Position numbers and translations under genes: made by a program. This document shows positions 7,970 through 17,985 of a stretch of 64,000 nucleotides of DNA, piece by piece; positions within the stretch are counted from its first letter, which is position 1; every line of letters starts with the position of its first letter. The notes beneath the pieces are model-generated. The model searched no databases and was not told the DNA's origin. It worked only from the letters and a program-made list of their open reading frames with translations. Origin of the DNA: Streptomyces leeuwenhoekii (GTDB lineage: Bacteria; Actinomycetota; Actinomycetes; Streptomycetales; Streptomycetaceae); contig NZ_LN831790.1 of the NCBI RefSeq assembly GCF_001013905.1, positions 4,788,001 to 4,852,000 of the forward strand. Reading direction: 5' to 3'.

Positions 7970-9298
7970 TCAGTCCACTGCGGCGGGCGCGCGGTGACCG
8001 ACACCACGTGCGACGGTACGGCCGTCGGGCCGGGCGGCCAGCCGGGAGCGCAGCGCCAGCAGGGTCACCAGGGCGAGCACGGTGCCGCCCATCGGGACCA
8101 GGAATCCGGCACCGTCCCAGAAGCGGTCCTCCAGTTGCCCGGCGACCGTCACGGCGGCCGCCTGCCCGAGCGCCACCGCGCCCGTCAGCCAGGTGAACGC
8201 CTCCGTCCGGGCACCGGCCGGGACCAGGCCCTCGACCAGCGTGTAGCCGGTGATCAGGGCGGGTGCGATGGACATGCCCACCAGCAGGCCGAGACCGGCG
8301 AGGAGCGGCACCGAGTGCGCGGCCCACAGGCCGGAGGCGGTCAGCGCGAGGGCGGTGTAGCCGACGAGCAGACGGCGCTGCGGCGACGCCTTCCAGGCGA
8401 TGGCGCCGCAGACGACCCCGGAGAGCATGTTGCCCGCGGCGAAGATGCCGTACAGGACGCCGTTCAGGCCCGGCTCGCCGATCGACTCGGTGAAGGCGGT
8501 GAGCGAGACCTGCATGCCGCCGAAGACGGAGCCGATGCCCAGGAAGGTCACGATCAGCACGCGCACCCCGGGGACGCGCAGCGCCGGAACGTGCGCCACG
8601 CGCGCGTGCCCGTCGCCGGTGTCGCCGACCCGGGGCTGGGTGCCCTTCTGCGCGGCGAACAGCAGACCGCCCACCAGGGTCAGCGCGGCCTCGGTGACCA
8701 GGCCGGCGGCCGGGTCCACGGCCGTGCACAGCGCGGTGGCCAGCAGCGGCCCGACGACGAAGGTGAGCTCGTCCGTCACCGACTCGAAGGCCGCCGCGGT
8801 GGTCATCAGGGGGGAGCCCTTGAGCTTCACGCCCCAGCGGGCCCGCACCATGGGCCCGACCTGCGGCACCGAGGCACCGGTGGGCACGGCCGCCGCGAAC
8901 AGGGCCCACAGGGGGGCGCCGCCGAGCGCGAGGGCGGTCAGGGTCAGGCCCGACGCCGCGTGCACGAGCACCCCGGGCAGCAGGACGGCGCGCTGCCCGT
9001 AGCGGTCGGCGAGCCGGCCGCTGTAGGGGGCGAACAGTGCCATGGAGACGCCGGTGACGGCCGCGGCGGCGCCCGCCGCGCCGTAGGAGCCGGTCGTGTG
9101 CTGCACCAGCAGCACGATGGAGAGCGTCAGCATCGCGAACGGCTGGCGTGCCGCGAAGCCGGGGAGCAGGAACGTCCAGGCGCCGCGGGTGCGCAGCAAC
9201 TGGCCGTACCCCGGGCGGGAGGTGGCCGCCGAGTCGGTCGACTGCTCAGCGTTCATCGAGTCCATCGAGTTCTTCGACGTGGTGACCGTGGATCCCAC
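7970..9298 (-). CDS. MFS transporter
   Basis: About 442 residues with roughly 12 hydrophobic segments. The MFS loop 2-3 motif is visible as PYSGRLADRYGQRAVLLPG, and the protein begins its first helix with TFLLPGFAARQPFAML. It is an MFS permease of the drug-export or arabinose-efflux type; the substrate is unknown. I chose the GTG at 9298 because GGAAAGG lies seven bases upstream. An ATG at 9424 in the same frame would add 42 basic residues, and an ATG at 9265 would shorten it. The CIRCE-controlled FmdB-like gene lies downstream on the same strand, with a 67-bp gap that holds its operator. Confidence 0.82.
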   Translation of the reverse strand: MGSTVTTSKNSMDSMNAEQSTDSAATSRPGYGQLLRTRGAWTFLLPGFAARQPFAMLTLSIVLLVQHTTGSYGAAGAAAAVTGVSMALFAPYSGRLADRYGQRAVLLPGVLVHAASGLTLTALALGGAPLWALFAAAVPTGASVPQVGPMVRARWGVKLKGSPLMTTAAAFESVTDELTFVVGPLLATALCTAVDPAAGLVTEAALTLVGGLLFAAQKGTQPRVGDTGDGHARVAHVPALRVPGVRVLIVTFLGIGSVFGGMQVSLTAFTESIGEPGLNGVLYGIFAAGNMLSGVVCGAIAWKASPQRRLLVGYTALALTASGLWAAHSVPLLAGLGLLVGMSIAPALITGYTLVEGLVPAGARTEAFTWLTGAVALGQAAAVTVAGQLEDRFWDGAGFLVPMGGTVLALVTLLALRSRLAARPDGRTVARGVGHRAPAAVD

Positions 9299-9619
9299 GG
9301 CCGTGCCTTTCCGCCGCCTGGTAGCGCGCGCCGTCGTGGGGGCGCGGGCGCCGAGAGCTGTCCTCTTGCGCGGACTGCGGTAGATACCGGGGCCCGTTGC
9401 GGAATGGGGCGTTCCGGCCGCCATACGGTCGCGCCAGCTCTGCGTCAGGCAGAGTTGGTTCGATCAGGGTGACGCCTTCATAGTACAGAGGACCGGCCCG
9501 GCGCCACCTGTGAAAGCGAGCACCCCACCCGCACTCACCTGCGATTACCGGACCCCGGGGACACCCGCGCGGGGGAGGGGTCCTTCCGCGGCGGCCGGCC
9601 GCCCCGGCCGGACGCCGCC
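9299..9619. other. Intergenic/leader region between the antiporter and MFS genes
   Basis: Both flanking genes are on the minus strand. The region holds TACTAT on the minus strand (9480-9485), a plausible -10, and downstream of it a small palindrome CTCTGC-GTCAG-GCAGAG (9438-9454) that could form an operator or leader hairpin. If transcription starts near 9470, the MFS mRNA has a leader of about 170 bases, or the ATG at 9424 is used. I see no convincing gene. Confidence 0.4.
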
Positions 9620-11131
9620 TCACCTCCCGCGGTCGCCGCCCTCGCCCCCGGTGCCCAGCCACCCGGCCAGCTTGCCGCCGCGCGCGATCGCACTCAGCCG
9701 CCGCTCGGCCGCGTCCCGTACGGGGTCGGTGGCGACCACGAGCAGTTCGTCCCCGTGCCGCAGCACCGTCGTGGGCAGCGGCACGAACGACCTGCCCTCG
9801 CGGACGACGAGGGTGACCGCCGCCCCGGCCGGCAGCCGCAGCTCGTTGATCTCGACGCCGTGCAGCCGCGACCCCTCGGGGATCGCCACGGACAGCAGGT
9901 GCCCGCGCAGCCGCTCCAGCGGGGCCGACTCGATGCCGAGGTCGGCGGCCTCCGAGGCGTCGCCCAGGCGGAGCCTGCGGGCCAGCCACGGCAGGGTCGG
10001 TCCCTGGATCAGGGTGTAGACGACCACCAGCACGAAGACGATGTTGAAGATCCGGCGGCTGCCCTCGACACCCTCCACCATGGGGATGGTCGCCAGGATG
10101 ATGGGGACCGCGCCGCGCAGCCCCGCCCAGGACATCAGGGTCTGCTCCTGCCAGGGCAGCCGGAACGGCAGCAGGCAGGCCACCACGCTCAGCGGACGGG
10201 CCACCATGGTCAGCACCAGCCCGATGACGAGGGCGGGCAGGATGTCGTCGCCCAGTTCGCTCGGGGTGACCAGCAGGCCGAGCAGGACGAACATGCCGAT
10301 CTGCGCGAGCCAGCCGAGCCCTTCGGCGAACCCGCGGGTGGCGGGCCAGTGCGGAAGCCGCGCGTTGCCCATGACCATCGCGGCGAGGTAGACGGCCAGG
10401 AAGCCGCTGCCGTGGGCGAGGGCGCCCGCCGCGTACGCCGTGACCGCGATCGCCATGACCGCGATCGGGTACAGGCCGGAGGCGGGCAGCGCCACGTGCC
10501 GGAGCCCCAGGGAGCCCAGCCAGCCCACGGCGAGACCGAGGGCTGCGCCGATGGCGAGCTCCATCGCTATCACGCCCAGCAGCACGTACCAGTGCTCCAC
10601 CGGCCCGGCCGTGGAGAAGGAGACGACGAGGATGACCACGGGCGCGTCGTTGAAGCCGGACTCGGCTTCCAGCGTGCCGGTCACCCGCGCGGGCAGGGGG
10701 ACGCGGCGCAGCACGGAGAAGACGGCCGCGGCGTCCGTGGAGGACACCACCGCTCCGATGATCAGCGCCTGCCGCCACTCCAGCCCGACCAGGTAGTGGG
10801 CGCCCGCCGCCGTCACCCCGACGCTCACCGCGACCCCGGCCAGCGCCAGCGCGGAGGCCGCCGGCAGGGCCGGTTTGATCTCCTTCCACTTCGTGCCGAG
10901 ACCGCCCTCGGCCAGGATCACGACCAGGGCCGCGTACCCGATGACCTGGGTCAGTTCGGCGTTGTCGAAGTGGATGTCGCCGATGCCGTCCTGGCCCATG
11001 GCGATCCCGATGGCCAGGTAGACGAGCAGACTGGGGAGCCCGCTGCGCGAGGAGAGCCGGACCGCCGCGACGGCGACGAGCAGGACGAGCGAGCAGACGA
11101 GCAGGAGCTGGTTGAGGTGGTGGACAGTCAG
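9620..11131 (-). CDS. K+/H+ (or Na+/H+) antiporter, CPA1 family with RCK-C domain
   Basis: About 503 residues. A dozen or so membrane helices form the CPA exchanger domain. The helix-5 region carries the ion-binding aspartate pattern (VSSTDAAAVFSVLRRV, and ESGFNDAPVVIL), then come GSGFLAVYLAAMVMGN and WAGLRGAVPI. From about residue 400 a cytosolic TrkA-C/RCK-C domain follows (ERLRGHLLSVAIPEGSRLHGVEINEL). The layout matches NhaP2/CvrA K+/H+ antiporters. RCK-C domains in related transporters bind c-di-AMP or other ligands, but that is not shown here. The start is uncertain: CTG at 11131 with AGGGAA upstream fits the family N-terminus; the frame is open to 11308. Confidence 0.87.
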   Translation of the reverse strand: MTVHHLNQLLLVCSLVLLVAVAAVRLSSRSGLPSLLVYLAIGIAMGQDGIGDIHFDNAELTQVIGYAALVVILAEGGLGTKWKEIKPALPAASALALAGVAVSVGVTAAGAHYLVGLEWRQALIIGAVVSSTDAAAVFSVLRRVPLPARVTGTLEAESGFNDAPVVILVVSFSTAGPVEHWYVLLGVIAMELAIGAALGLAVGWLGSLGLRHVALPASGLYPIAVMAIAVTAYAAGALAHGSGFLAVYLAAMVMGNARLPHWPATRGFAEGLGWLAQIGMFVLLGLLVTPSELGDDILPALVIGLVLTMVARPLSVVACLLPFRLPWQEQTLMSWAGLRGAVPIILATIPMVEGVEGSRRIFNIVFVLVVVYTLIQGPTLPWLARRLRLGDASEAADLGIESAPLERLRGHLLSVAIPEGSRLHGVEINELRLPAGAAVTLVVREGRSFVPLPTTVLRHGDELLVVATDPVRDAAERRLSAIARGGKLAGWLGTGGEGGDRGR

Positions 11132-11519
11132 CGGCCGTTCCCTTCCCTGGTGTACGCCCCGGTGTCCGCGCACCACGCGCGTGTGCGCACGCCGGTCGCG
11201 GGGGAGCGGCGGGCGGTTCGCGCCCGGCACACGTACATGGTGCGAGCGAGCGGACGTACGACGCGCGCGGGCGCACCCTCGTGCCCGCACCACGTCTTCC
11301 CATGGCACACGGAGTCACCGCATCCGTGACCGAGTACTTCGTTACCTTACCTAACTCTTGACGATTTCTTGACGCTAGCCTTGGCAAGATCGAACGTCCG
11401 TCCGCGCCGGTTCCCGACTCCGCGTCAAGGGGGGCCGGGCCCTGCGCCTATGGTTGCTCCAGCGCTCAGTCAGAATTTCAGCCCGACCTGCCGCTCGTGT
11501 TAGGACAGCAAGGACAGCG
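11132..11519. promoter_or_regulatory. Divergent promoter region, antiporter / acylase
   Basis: About 390 bp with no supported gene. The part near 11340-11400 is unusually AT-rich. It holds two TTGACG hexamers 11 bp apart (11358-11363 and 11369-11374), one helical turn, which could be -35 elements or activator sites for the plus-strand acylase gene. TTACCTTACCTAA (11343-11355) resembles half of an iron box only. Confidence 0.4.
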
Positions 11520-14357
11520 ATGCCCCCCACCAACACCGCCTCTTCGGGTAAGCCGCCCGGCAAGTCCGGCAGGAAGAAGGGGCGCAAAGCCCGTCTGATG
11601 GTCGTCGTGCTGGTGCTGGCCATCATCGGCGGCCTCGCCTACGGCGCCTACTGGTCGATCAGCACCGTCCGCGCCTCCTTCCCGCAGACCAAGGGTTCGA
11701 TCACGCTGGAGGGCCTGGCGGGCCCCGTCGACGTCAAGCGTGACGGCTACGGCATCCCGCAGATCTACGCCTCCTCCGACGAGGACCTGTTCATGGCGCA
11801 GGGCTACGTCCAGGCGCAGGACCGGTTCTACGAGATGGACGTGCGCCGCCACATGACGGCCGGGCGCCTGTCGGAGATGTTCGGCGAGAGCCAGGTCGAC
11901 AACGACGAGTTCCTGCGCACGCTGGGCTGGCACCGGGTCGCGCAGCAGGAGTACGACACCAAGCTGTCGGACTCCACCAAGAAGTACCTCCAGGCGTACG
12001 CCAAGGGCGTCAACGCCTACCTGGCGGGCAAGGACGGCAAGGACATCTCCCTGGAGTACGCCGCCCTCGGGTTCACCAACGACTACAAGCCCGAGAAGTG
12101 GACCCCGGTCGACTCCGTCGCCTGGCTGAAGGCGATGGCGTGGGACCTGCGCGGCAACATGCAGGACGAGATCGACCGCGCCCTGATGACCAGCCGCCTG
12201 GGCCCCAAGCAGATCGCCGACCTGTACCCGGAGTACCCCTACAGCCGCAACAAGGCGATCGTCCAGGAGGGCCAGTACGACGAGCTCACCCAGACCTTCT
12301 CGGGCGGTGACGGCGGCAGCTCGTCCGGCGCCTCCACGGGCGGCACGGGCCTGTCCGGAGCGGCCGGCACCGGCACGGCGGGCACCGGCACCGGTACGGG
12401 CGTGTCCGGCACCGCCGGCGCCACCGGCACGGGCACGGCGGGCACGTCCGGCGCCGCGGCCCTGCAGAGCCAGTTGTCCGGCCTCCAGGACGTCCTGGAC
12501 GACCTGCCCACCGCCGTCGGCGTGAACGGCAACGGCATCGGCTCCAACTCCTGGGTCATCGGCGGCGAGCACACCATCACCGGCAAGCCGCTGCTGGCCA
12601 ACGACCCGCACCTGGCGCCGTCGCTGCCCTCGGTCTGGTACCAGATGGGCCTGCACTGCCGCAGCGTTTCGGCCAAGTGCCAGTACGACGTCGCCGGCTA
12701 CACCTTCGCGGGCATGCCGGGCGTGATAATCGGCCACAACCAGGACATCGCCTGGGGCCTGACCAACTCCGGCGTCGACGTCTCCGACCTGTACCTGGAG
12801 AAGATCACCGGCGACGGCTACCAGCTCGACGGCAAGGTCGTGCCGTTCAAGACGCGCGAGGAGACCATCAAGGTCGCCGGCGGCGCGTCGAAGAAGATCG
12901 TCGTCCGTGAGACGGACAACGGGCCGCTGCTGTCCGACCGCGACGACGAACTGGTGAAGGTCGGCAAGAAGGCCACCGTCGACACCGCCGCCCCCGACCG
13001 CGGCGACGGCTACGGCGTCGCCCTGCGCTGGACCGCGCTGGAGCCGGGCCGGACCATGGACTCCGTCTTCGCCATGGACCGGGCCAGGAACTGGCAGGAC
13101 TTCCGCGAGGCCGCCGCGCTGTTCGAGGTGCCCTCGCAGAACCTGATCTACGCCGACACCGACAACCACATCGGCTACACCCTGCCCGGGAAGATCCCCA
13201 CGCGCGCCGAGGGGCACGACGGCTCCGTCCCCGCGCCGGGCTGGGACTCCGACTACCGCTGGACCGGCTACATCGACCAGGACGAACTGCCCTACGAGTA
13301 CGACCCGGAGCGCGGCTACATCGTCACCGCCAACCAGGCCGTCGTCGACGAGGACGAGTACCCCCACACCCTCACCGCGGACTGGGGCTACGGCACCCGC
13401 AGCCAGCGGATCACCGACCTGATCCAGCAGAAGATCGACGACGGCGGCAAGATCTCCACCGACGACATGCGCCAGATGCAGCTCGACAACAGCAGCGAGA
13501 TCGCCAAGCTGCTCGTGCCGAAGCTGCTGAAGATCGACACCGGCGACAAGGACGTCCGCCAGGCGCAGAAGCTGCTGGAGGGCTGGGACTACACCCAGGA
13601 CGCCGACTCGGCCGCCGCCGCCTACTTCAACGCGGTCTGGCGCAACATCCTCAAGCTGGCCTTCGGCAACAAGCTGCCCAAGGAGCTGCGCGTCAAGGGC
13701 CAGTGCCTGTGGGTGGACCCGGTGAACACCACCGGGCCCGCCGACGACACCACGAAGGTGCGCGAGTGCGGCCAGCGCGCCGCCGCGCAGGCGCAGCCGG
13801 ACGGCGGCGACCGCTGGTTCGAGGTGGTCCGCAGCCTGATGGACGACCCGAAGAGCGACTGGTGGACCACGCCGAAGTCGGGCACCCGCCCCGGCGCCGA
13901 CAACCGCGACGACCTGTTCAAGCGCGCCATGATCGACGCCCGCTGGGAGCTGACCGCCAAGCTCGGCAAGGACATCGACACCTGGAGCTGGGGACGGCTG
14001 CACCGCCTGTTCCTGAAGAACCAGACCCTGGGCACCGAGGGCCCCGGCTTCCTGCAGTACGCCCTCAACCGCGGCCCGTGGAAGCTCAGCGGCGGTGAGG
14101 CGGCGGTCAACGCCACCGGCTGGAACGCGGCCGGCGGCTACGGAGTGGTGTGGGTGCCGTCCATGCGGATGGTGGTCAACCTCGGCGACCTGGACAAGTC
14201 CCGCTGGATCAACCTCAGCGGCGCCTCCGGCCACGCCTACAGCGCCCACTACACCGACCAGACCGAGAAGTGGGCCGAGGGCGAGCTGCTGACCTGGTCC
14301 TTCTCGGACAAGGCGGTCGACGGCAGCACGAGCGACACGCTGGTGCTCAAGCCCTGA
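11520..14357 (+). CDS. Penicillin acylase family Ntn-hydrolase, membrane anchored
   Basis: A 945-residue amidase precursor. A Lys/Arg-rich N-terminus and one transmembrane helix (about 24-47) place it outside the cell as a membrane-anchored protein. The alpha region holds GPVDVKRDGYGIPQIYA and QGYVQAQDRFYEMD. Autoprocessing should expose Ser342 in GSNSWVIGG, the beta-chain nucleophile. Residues about 262-315 are a Gly/Thr/Ala/Ser-rich spacer encoded by near-repetitive DNA just upstream of that Ser. The family includes penicillin and cephalosporin acylases and acyl-homoserine-lactone acylases; the real substrate cannot be read from sequence. The ATG at 11520 is the first good start; an earlier ATG in frame lies at 11454. 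Confidence 0.9.
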   Translation: MPPTNTASSGKPPGKSGRKKGRKARLMVVVLVLAIIGGLAYGAYWSISTVRASFPQTKGSITLEGLAGPVDVKRDGYGIPQIYASSDEDLFMAQGYVQAQDRFYEMDVRRHMTAGRLSEMFGESQVDNDEFLRTLGWHRVAQQEYDTKLSDSTKKYLQAYAKGVNAYLAGKDGKDISLEYAALGFTNDYKPEKWTPVDSVAWLKAMAWDLRGNMQDEIDRALMTSRLGPKQIADLYPEYPYSRNKAIVQEGQYDELTQTFSGGDGGSSSGASTGGTGLSGAAGTGTAGTGTGTGVSGTAGATGTGTAGTSGAAALQSQLSGLQDVLDDLPTAVGVNGNGIGSNSWVIGGEHTITGKPLLANDPHLAPSLPSVWYQMGLHCRSVSAKCQYDVAGYTFAGMPGVIIGHNQDIAWGLTNSGVDVSDLYLEKITGDGYQLDGKVVPFKTREETIKVAGGASKKIVVRETDNGPLLSDRDDELVKVGKKATVDTAAPDRGDGYGVALRWTALEPGRTMDSVFAMDRARNWQDFREAAALFEVPSQNLIYADTDNHIGYTLPGKIPTRAEGHDGSVPAPGWDSDYRWTGYIDQDELPYEYDPERGYIVTANQAVVDEDEYPHTLTADWGYGTRSQRITDLIQQKIDDGGKISTDDMRQMQLDNSSEIAKLLVPKLLKIDTGDKDVRQAQKLLEGWDYTQDADSAAAAYFNAVWRNILKLAFGNKLPKELRVKGQCLWVDPVNTTGPADDTTKVRECGQRAAAQAQPDGGDRWFEVVRSLMDDPKSDWWTTPKSGTRPGADNRDDLFKRAMIDARWELTAKLGKDIDTWSWGRLHRLFLKNQTLGTEGPGFLQYALNRGPWKLSGGEAAVNATGWNAAGGYGVVWVPSMRMVVNLGDLDKSRWINLSGASGHAYSAHYTDQTEKWAEGELLTWSFSDKAVDGSTSDTLVLKP

Positions 14358-14378
14358 CCCGGCACCCCCGACCGGGAG

Positions 14379-14408
14379 AACGGCCCCCACGCCCGCGTGG
14401 GGGCCGTT
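14379..14408. terminator. Strong bidirectional hairpin terminator
   Basis: A perfect 14-bp inverted repeat, AACGGCCCCCACGC (14379-14392) and GCGTGGGGGCCGTT (14395-14408), with a 2-base loop. It sits between the convergent acylase (+) and cyclo-ligase (-) genes and is followed by T-rich sequence. Confidence 0.85.
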
Positions 14409-14420
14409 TCCCGTCTCCGG

Positions 14421-15050
14421 TCACGCCCGCCCGCCGCGACGGAACCTGCGCACCCCCGACGGCGTCACCACCGCGTCCACCGGCCGGTCGTGGGCCTCCT
14501 CGGGCACCCGCGCGACGACCTCGGCGTCGTACAGCAGCACCACCAGCGCCGGCCGCGCGCCCGCCCGCTCCAGACGGGCCAGGACCCGGTCGTAGGACCC
14601 CCCGCCGCGCCCCAGTCGCAGACCCCGCCCGTCGACCGCCAGCCCCGGCAGCAGCACCACGTCGGCCCCGGTCACCGCGTCCGGTCCCAGCCGCGGGCCG
14701 GACGGCTCCCACAACTCCATCCGCCCGCCGTGCCGCACGCGCGCGAGGGAGCCCTCCCCGCCGTACTCGCCCCAGTCCAGGTCGTCGTCGGGCAGCAGCA
14801 CCGGCAGCAGCACGCGCACCCCCCGCGCGCGCAGCGCGTCCAGCAGCGCGAGCGTCCCCGGTTCGGTGCCCACGGAGACATACGCCGCCACCGTGCGCGC
14901 GTGCGCCACCTCCGGCAGCTCCAGCGCCCGCCGGGCCAGCGCCACCGCCGTCTCCCGCACGTCATCCGCCGTCAACCTGTTCCTCACCGCGAGGAACTCC
15001 CGCCGTAGTCTGCGCTTGTCAGACTGGGTCGCGCGTCCGCCGTGACTCAC
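14421..15050 (-). CDS. 5-formyltetrahydrofolate cyclo-ligase
   Basis: A 209-residue enzyme (MTHFS) that turns 5-formyl-THF and ATP into 5,10-methenyl-THF. The N-terminus has KRRLRREFLAVRNRL (ATP-contacting basic motif). The C-terminal half has LLPGLAVDGRGLRLGRGGGSYDR, the family signature. The start is GTG at 15050, with GGGAGA upstream; the frame stays open but loses similarity before it. It is divergent from galU with a 93-bp promoter space. This neighbourhood with galU and moeA is common in actinobacteria. Confidence 0.92.
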   Translation of the reverse strand: MSHGGRATQSDKRRLRREFLAVRNRLTADDVRETAVALARRALELPEVAHARTVAAYVSVGTEPGTLALLDALRARGVRVLLPVLLPDDDLDWGEYGGEGSLARVRHGGRMELWEPSGPRLGPDAVTGADVVLLPGLAVDGRGLRLGRGGGSYDRVLARLERAGARPALVVLLYDAEVVARVPEEAHDRPVDAVVTPSGVRRFRRGGRA

Positions 15051-15143
15051 GTAGTCTCCCCTCGCATTCACAGTGTGCTCATATGAGCGGCAATAGCCCC
15101 GGACCTGCAGATATCGTGCAAGGCACCGGATAAGGTGGCCGCC

Positions 15144-16055
15144 ATGACTCAGTCCCACCCCAGGATCAGCAAGGCTGTCATTCCCGCGGCCGGCCTCGGG
15201 ACCCGGTTCCTGCCGGCCACCAAAGCCACTCCCAAGGAGATGCTGCCGGTCGTCGACAAGCCGGCGATCCAGTACGTGGTCGAGGAGGCCGTCTCCGCGG
15301 GCCTCGACGACGTCCTCATGGTGACGGGCCGCAACAAGCGCCCGCTGGAGGACCACTTCGACCGCAATTACGAACTGGAGTCCGCCCTGGAGAAGAAGGG
15401 CGACGCCGAGCGGCTGGCCAAGGTCCAGGAGTCCAGCGACCTCGCGACCATGCACTACGTCCGCCAGGGCGACCCCAGGGGGCTCGGCCACGCCGTGCTG
15501 TGCGCCGCCCCGCACGTGGGCGACGAGCCCTTCGCGGTCCTGCTCGGCGACGACCTGATCGACCCGCGCGACCCGCTGCTCCAGCGCATGATCGACGTCC
15601 AGGAGCAGTACGGCGGCAGCGTCGTCGCCCTCATGGAGGTCGCCCCGCAGCAGATCCACCTCTACGGCTGCGCCGCCGTGGAGCCCACCCAGGACGCGGA
15701 CGTGGTCAAGGTCAGCGGCCTGGTGGAGAAGCCCGACCCGGCCGACGCCCCGTCCAACTACGCCATCATCGGCCGCTACGTCCTCGACCCGCACGTCTTC
15801 GGGATACTGCGCACCACCGAGCCGGGCCGCGGCGGCGAGATCCAGCTCACCGACGCCCTTCAGCAGCTCGCCGCGGACGAGAAGGTCGGCGGCCCGGTGC
15901 ACGGCGTGGTCTTCAAGGGCCGCCGCTATGACACCGGGGACCGTGGCGACTATCTGCGTGCCATTGTCAGACTCGCATGCGAACGTGAGGACCTGGGCCC
16001 GGACTTCCGGACCTGGCTTCGCAGTTACGTAGCCGAGGAGATGGACGAACGTTGA
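15144..16055 (+). CDS. galU: UTP-glucose-1-phosphate uridylyltransferase
   Basis: A 303-residue nucleotidyltransferase making UDP-glucose from UTP and glucose-1-phosphate, for trehalose, cell-wall sugars and the Leloir pathway. It has the GalU nucleotide-binding signature [23 protein letters not shown] near the N-terminus, then [13 protein letters not shown] and, later, the substrate region GVVEKP-like [14 protein letters not shown] and [14 protein letters not shown] at 15144 is preferred over GTG at 15135, since AAGGTGG precedes it at good spacing. The stop overlaps the start of the next gene by four bases (TTGA), so translation is coupled. Confidence 0.95.
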   Translation: MTQSHPRISKAVIPAAGLGTRFLPATKATPKEMLPVVDKPAIQYVVEEAVSAGLDDVLMVTGRNKRPLEDHFDRNYELESALEKKGDAERLAKVQESSDLATMHYVRQGDPRGLGHAVLCAAPHVGDEPFAVLLGDDLIDPRDPLLQRMIDVQEQYGGSVVALMEVAPQQIHLYGCAAVEPTQDADVVKVSGLVEKPDPADAPSNYAIIGRYVLDPHVFGILRTTEPGRGGEIQLTDALQQLAADEKVGGPVHGVVFKGRRYDTGDRGDYLRAIVRLACEREDLGPDFRTWLRSYVAEEMDER

Positions 16056-17389
16056 GCAGCGCCGCGCCCCGCACCACCGGCCACCTCCCGGTGGGCCCGG
16101 ACCGTCTCTGGTCGGTCGAGGAGCACCTGGAGGACATCCTCGCCACGGTCCGCCCGCTGGAACCCATCGAGCTGAACCTGCTGGACGCCCAGGGCTGCGT
16201 CCTGGTCGAGGACGTCACGGTGCCGGTCTCCCTGCCGCCGTTCGACAACAGCTCGATGGACGGGTACGCGGTGCGGGTCGCGGATGTCGCGGGCGCGAGC
16301 GAGGAGTTCCCCGCCGTCCTGGAGGTCGTCGGGGACGTCGCGGCCGGGCAGGCCGACCCGCCGCCGGTCGGCCCCGGCCAGGCCGCCCGCATCATGACCG
16401 GCGCCCCGCTGCCGCCCGGCGCCGAGACCGTCGTCCCGGTCGAGTGGACCAACGGCGGCCTCGGCGAGGGCCCGGTGAGCGGGATGCGCGCCCGCGCCCA
16501 GGCCCCCGAGGGCGCCGAGGGCCAGGTGCGGGTGTACCGCCCGGCCGAGGCCCGGGCCCATGTGCGCGCGAAGGGCGGCGACGTCAAGGCCGGCGACCGC
16601 GCCCTGGCGGCGGGCACGGTGCTCGGCCCGCCGCAGATCGCCCTGCTCGCCGCGATCGGCCGCGGCACGGTCCGGGTCCACCCCCGCCCGCGCGTGGTCG
16701 TGCTGTCCACCGGCAGCGAACTGGTCCAGCCCGACGAGGAACTGGGCAGCGGTCAGATCTACGACTCCAACAGCTTCGCCCTCACCGCCGCCGCCCGCGA
16801 CGCAGGCGCCATCGCCTACCGCGTGGGCGCCGTCGCCGACGACGCCGAGACCCTCCGCGACACGATCGAGGACCAGCTCGTCCGGGCCGACCTGATGGTC
16901 ACCACCGGCGGCGTGAGCGTCGGCGCGTACGACGTCGTCAAGGAGGCCCTGGCCCACGTCGGCGACGAGGACGAGCCGGGCGGCGGCGTGGAGTTCCGCA
17001 AGCTGGCCATGCAGCCCGGCAAGCCCCAGGGCTTCGGCCTGGTCGGGCCCGACCACATCCCCCTGCTGGCCCTGCCCGGCAACCCGGTCTCGTCGTACGT
17101 GTCCTTCGAGCTGTTCGTCCGCCCCGCCATCCGCGCCCTGATGGGCCTGGAGGACGTCCACCGGCCCACGACCCGCGCCACACTGACCGCCGACAAGCCG
17201 CTGACCTCGCCGAAGGGCCGCCGGCAGTTCCTGCGCGGCAGCTACGCCGACGGTGCCGTCACCCCGGTCGGCGGCGCCGGATCGCATCTGGTGGCCGCCC
17301 TCGCCCACGCCGACGCGCTGATCGTCGTCCCCGAGGAGACCGAGTCGGTCGAGCCCGGTGCCGAGGTCGAGGTGGTCCTGCTCGGCTGA
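16052..17389 (+). CDS. glp: Gephyrin-like molybdotransferase (MoeA/Glp)
   Basis: A 445-residue MoeA-family protein. It contains the linker and domain I-II region ([30 protein letters not shown]), the MPT-binding core ([38 protein letters not shown]) and PGKPQGFG, followed by domain IV. By family it inserts molybdate into adenylated molybdopterin. The galU linkage and the downstream glpR gene identify it as the Glp-type orthologue. In Corynebacterium, Glp binds FtsZ and the membrane receptor GlpR and affects division. The TTG start at 16052 overlaps the galU stop, with GAGGAG nine bases upstream. Confidence 0.92.
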   Translation: MSSAAPRTTGHLPVGPDRLWSVEEHLEDILATVRPLEPIELNLLDAQGCVLVEDVTVPVSLPPFDNSSMDGYAVRVADVAGASEEFPAVLEVVGDVAAGQADPPPVGPGQAARIMTGAPLPPGAETVVPVEWTNGGLGEGPVSGMRARAQAPEGAEGQVRVYRPAEARAHVRAKGGDVKAGDRALAAGTVLGPPQIALLAAIGRGTVRVHPRPRVVVLSTGSELVQPDEELGSGQIYDSNSFALTAAARDAGAIAYRVGAVADDAETLRDTIEDQLVRADLMVTTGGVSVGAYDVVKEALAHVGDEDEPGGGVEFRKLAMQPGKPQGFGLVGPDHIPLLALPGNPVSSYVSFELFVRPAIRALMGLEDVHRPTTRATLTADKPLTSPKGRRQFLRGSYADGAVTPVGGAGSHLVAALAHADALIVVPEETESVEPGAEVEVVLLG

Positions 17390-17475
17390 CCCCGGGCGGT
17401 TGGCGGTACCGTGTCGCGCACAGCAGGCCCGCGCGCCGCACCGCGCCGGGCCCGGACCGGGAGCGCCACAGAAGC

Positions 17476-17985
17476 ATGAGCACGCAGGACCGACGTACGC
17501 AGGACCCCCGTACGCAGGAACGGCTGACGCACATCGACGAGGCGGGCGCCGCCCGTATGGTCGACGTCTCCGGCAAGGACGTGACCGCGCGCACCGCCCG
17601 CGCCAGCGGACGGGTCCTCGTCTCGCCCCGCGTGGTCGAGCTGCTGCGCGGCGAGGGCGTCCCCAAGGGAGACGCCCTGGCCACCGCGCGGATCGCGGGC
17701 ATCATGGGCGCCAAGCGCACCCCCGACCTGATCCCGCTGTGCCACCCGTTGTCGGTCTCCGGTGTGACACTGGACCTGTCGGTCGCGGACGACGCCGTGG
17801 AGATCCAGGCCACCGTCCGGACGACGGACCGCACGGGCGTCGAGATGGAGGCCCTCACCGCGGTCTCCGTCGCCGCGCTCACCGTGATCGACATGGTGAA
17901 GGCGGTCGACAAGGGAGCGGTCATCACGGACGTGCGGGTGGAGGAGAAGACGGGCGGCAAGTCCGGCGACTGGAGCCGGGCATGA
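17476..17985 (+). CDS. moaC: Cyclic pyranopterin monophosphate synthase
   Basis: A 169-residue MoaC, which with MoaA converts GTP to cyclic pyranopterin phosphate in molybdenum cofactor synthesis. Signatures: [33 protein letters not shown], and [19 protein letters not shown] with MVKAVDKGA. The extra N-terminal run of about 16 polar residues (repeated RTQ) is unusual and probably disordered. It follows glp by 86 bp and overlaps the next gene (ATGA). No moaA lies nearby in the window. Confidence 0.94.
   Translation: MSTQDRRTQDPRTQERLTHIDEAGAARMVDVSGKDVTARTARASGRVLVSPRVVELLRGEGVPKGDALATARIAGIMGAKRTPDLIPLCHPLSVSGVTLDLSVADDAVEIQATVRTTDRTGVEMEALTAVSVAALTVIDMVKAVDKGAVITDVRVEEKTGGKSGDWSRA

Noticed and set aside
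9246..9480. A short protein frame upstream of the MFS start on the minus strand (VTLIEPTLPDAELARPYGG...)
   Set aside because: It looks somewhat protein-like, but no ATG, GTG or TTG start with a ribosome binding site fits the frame; kept as leader sequence.
11343..11361. Possible DmdR/IdeR iron box before the acylase gene
   Set aside because: Only the TTAGGTAAGG half matches the consensus; the other half has too many mismatches.
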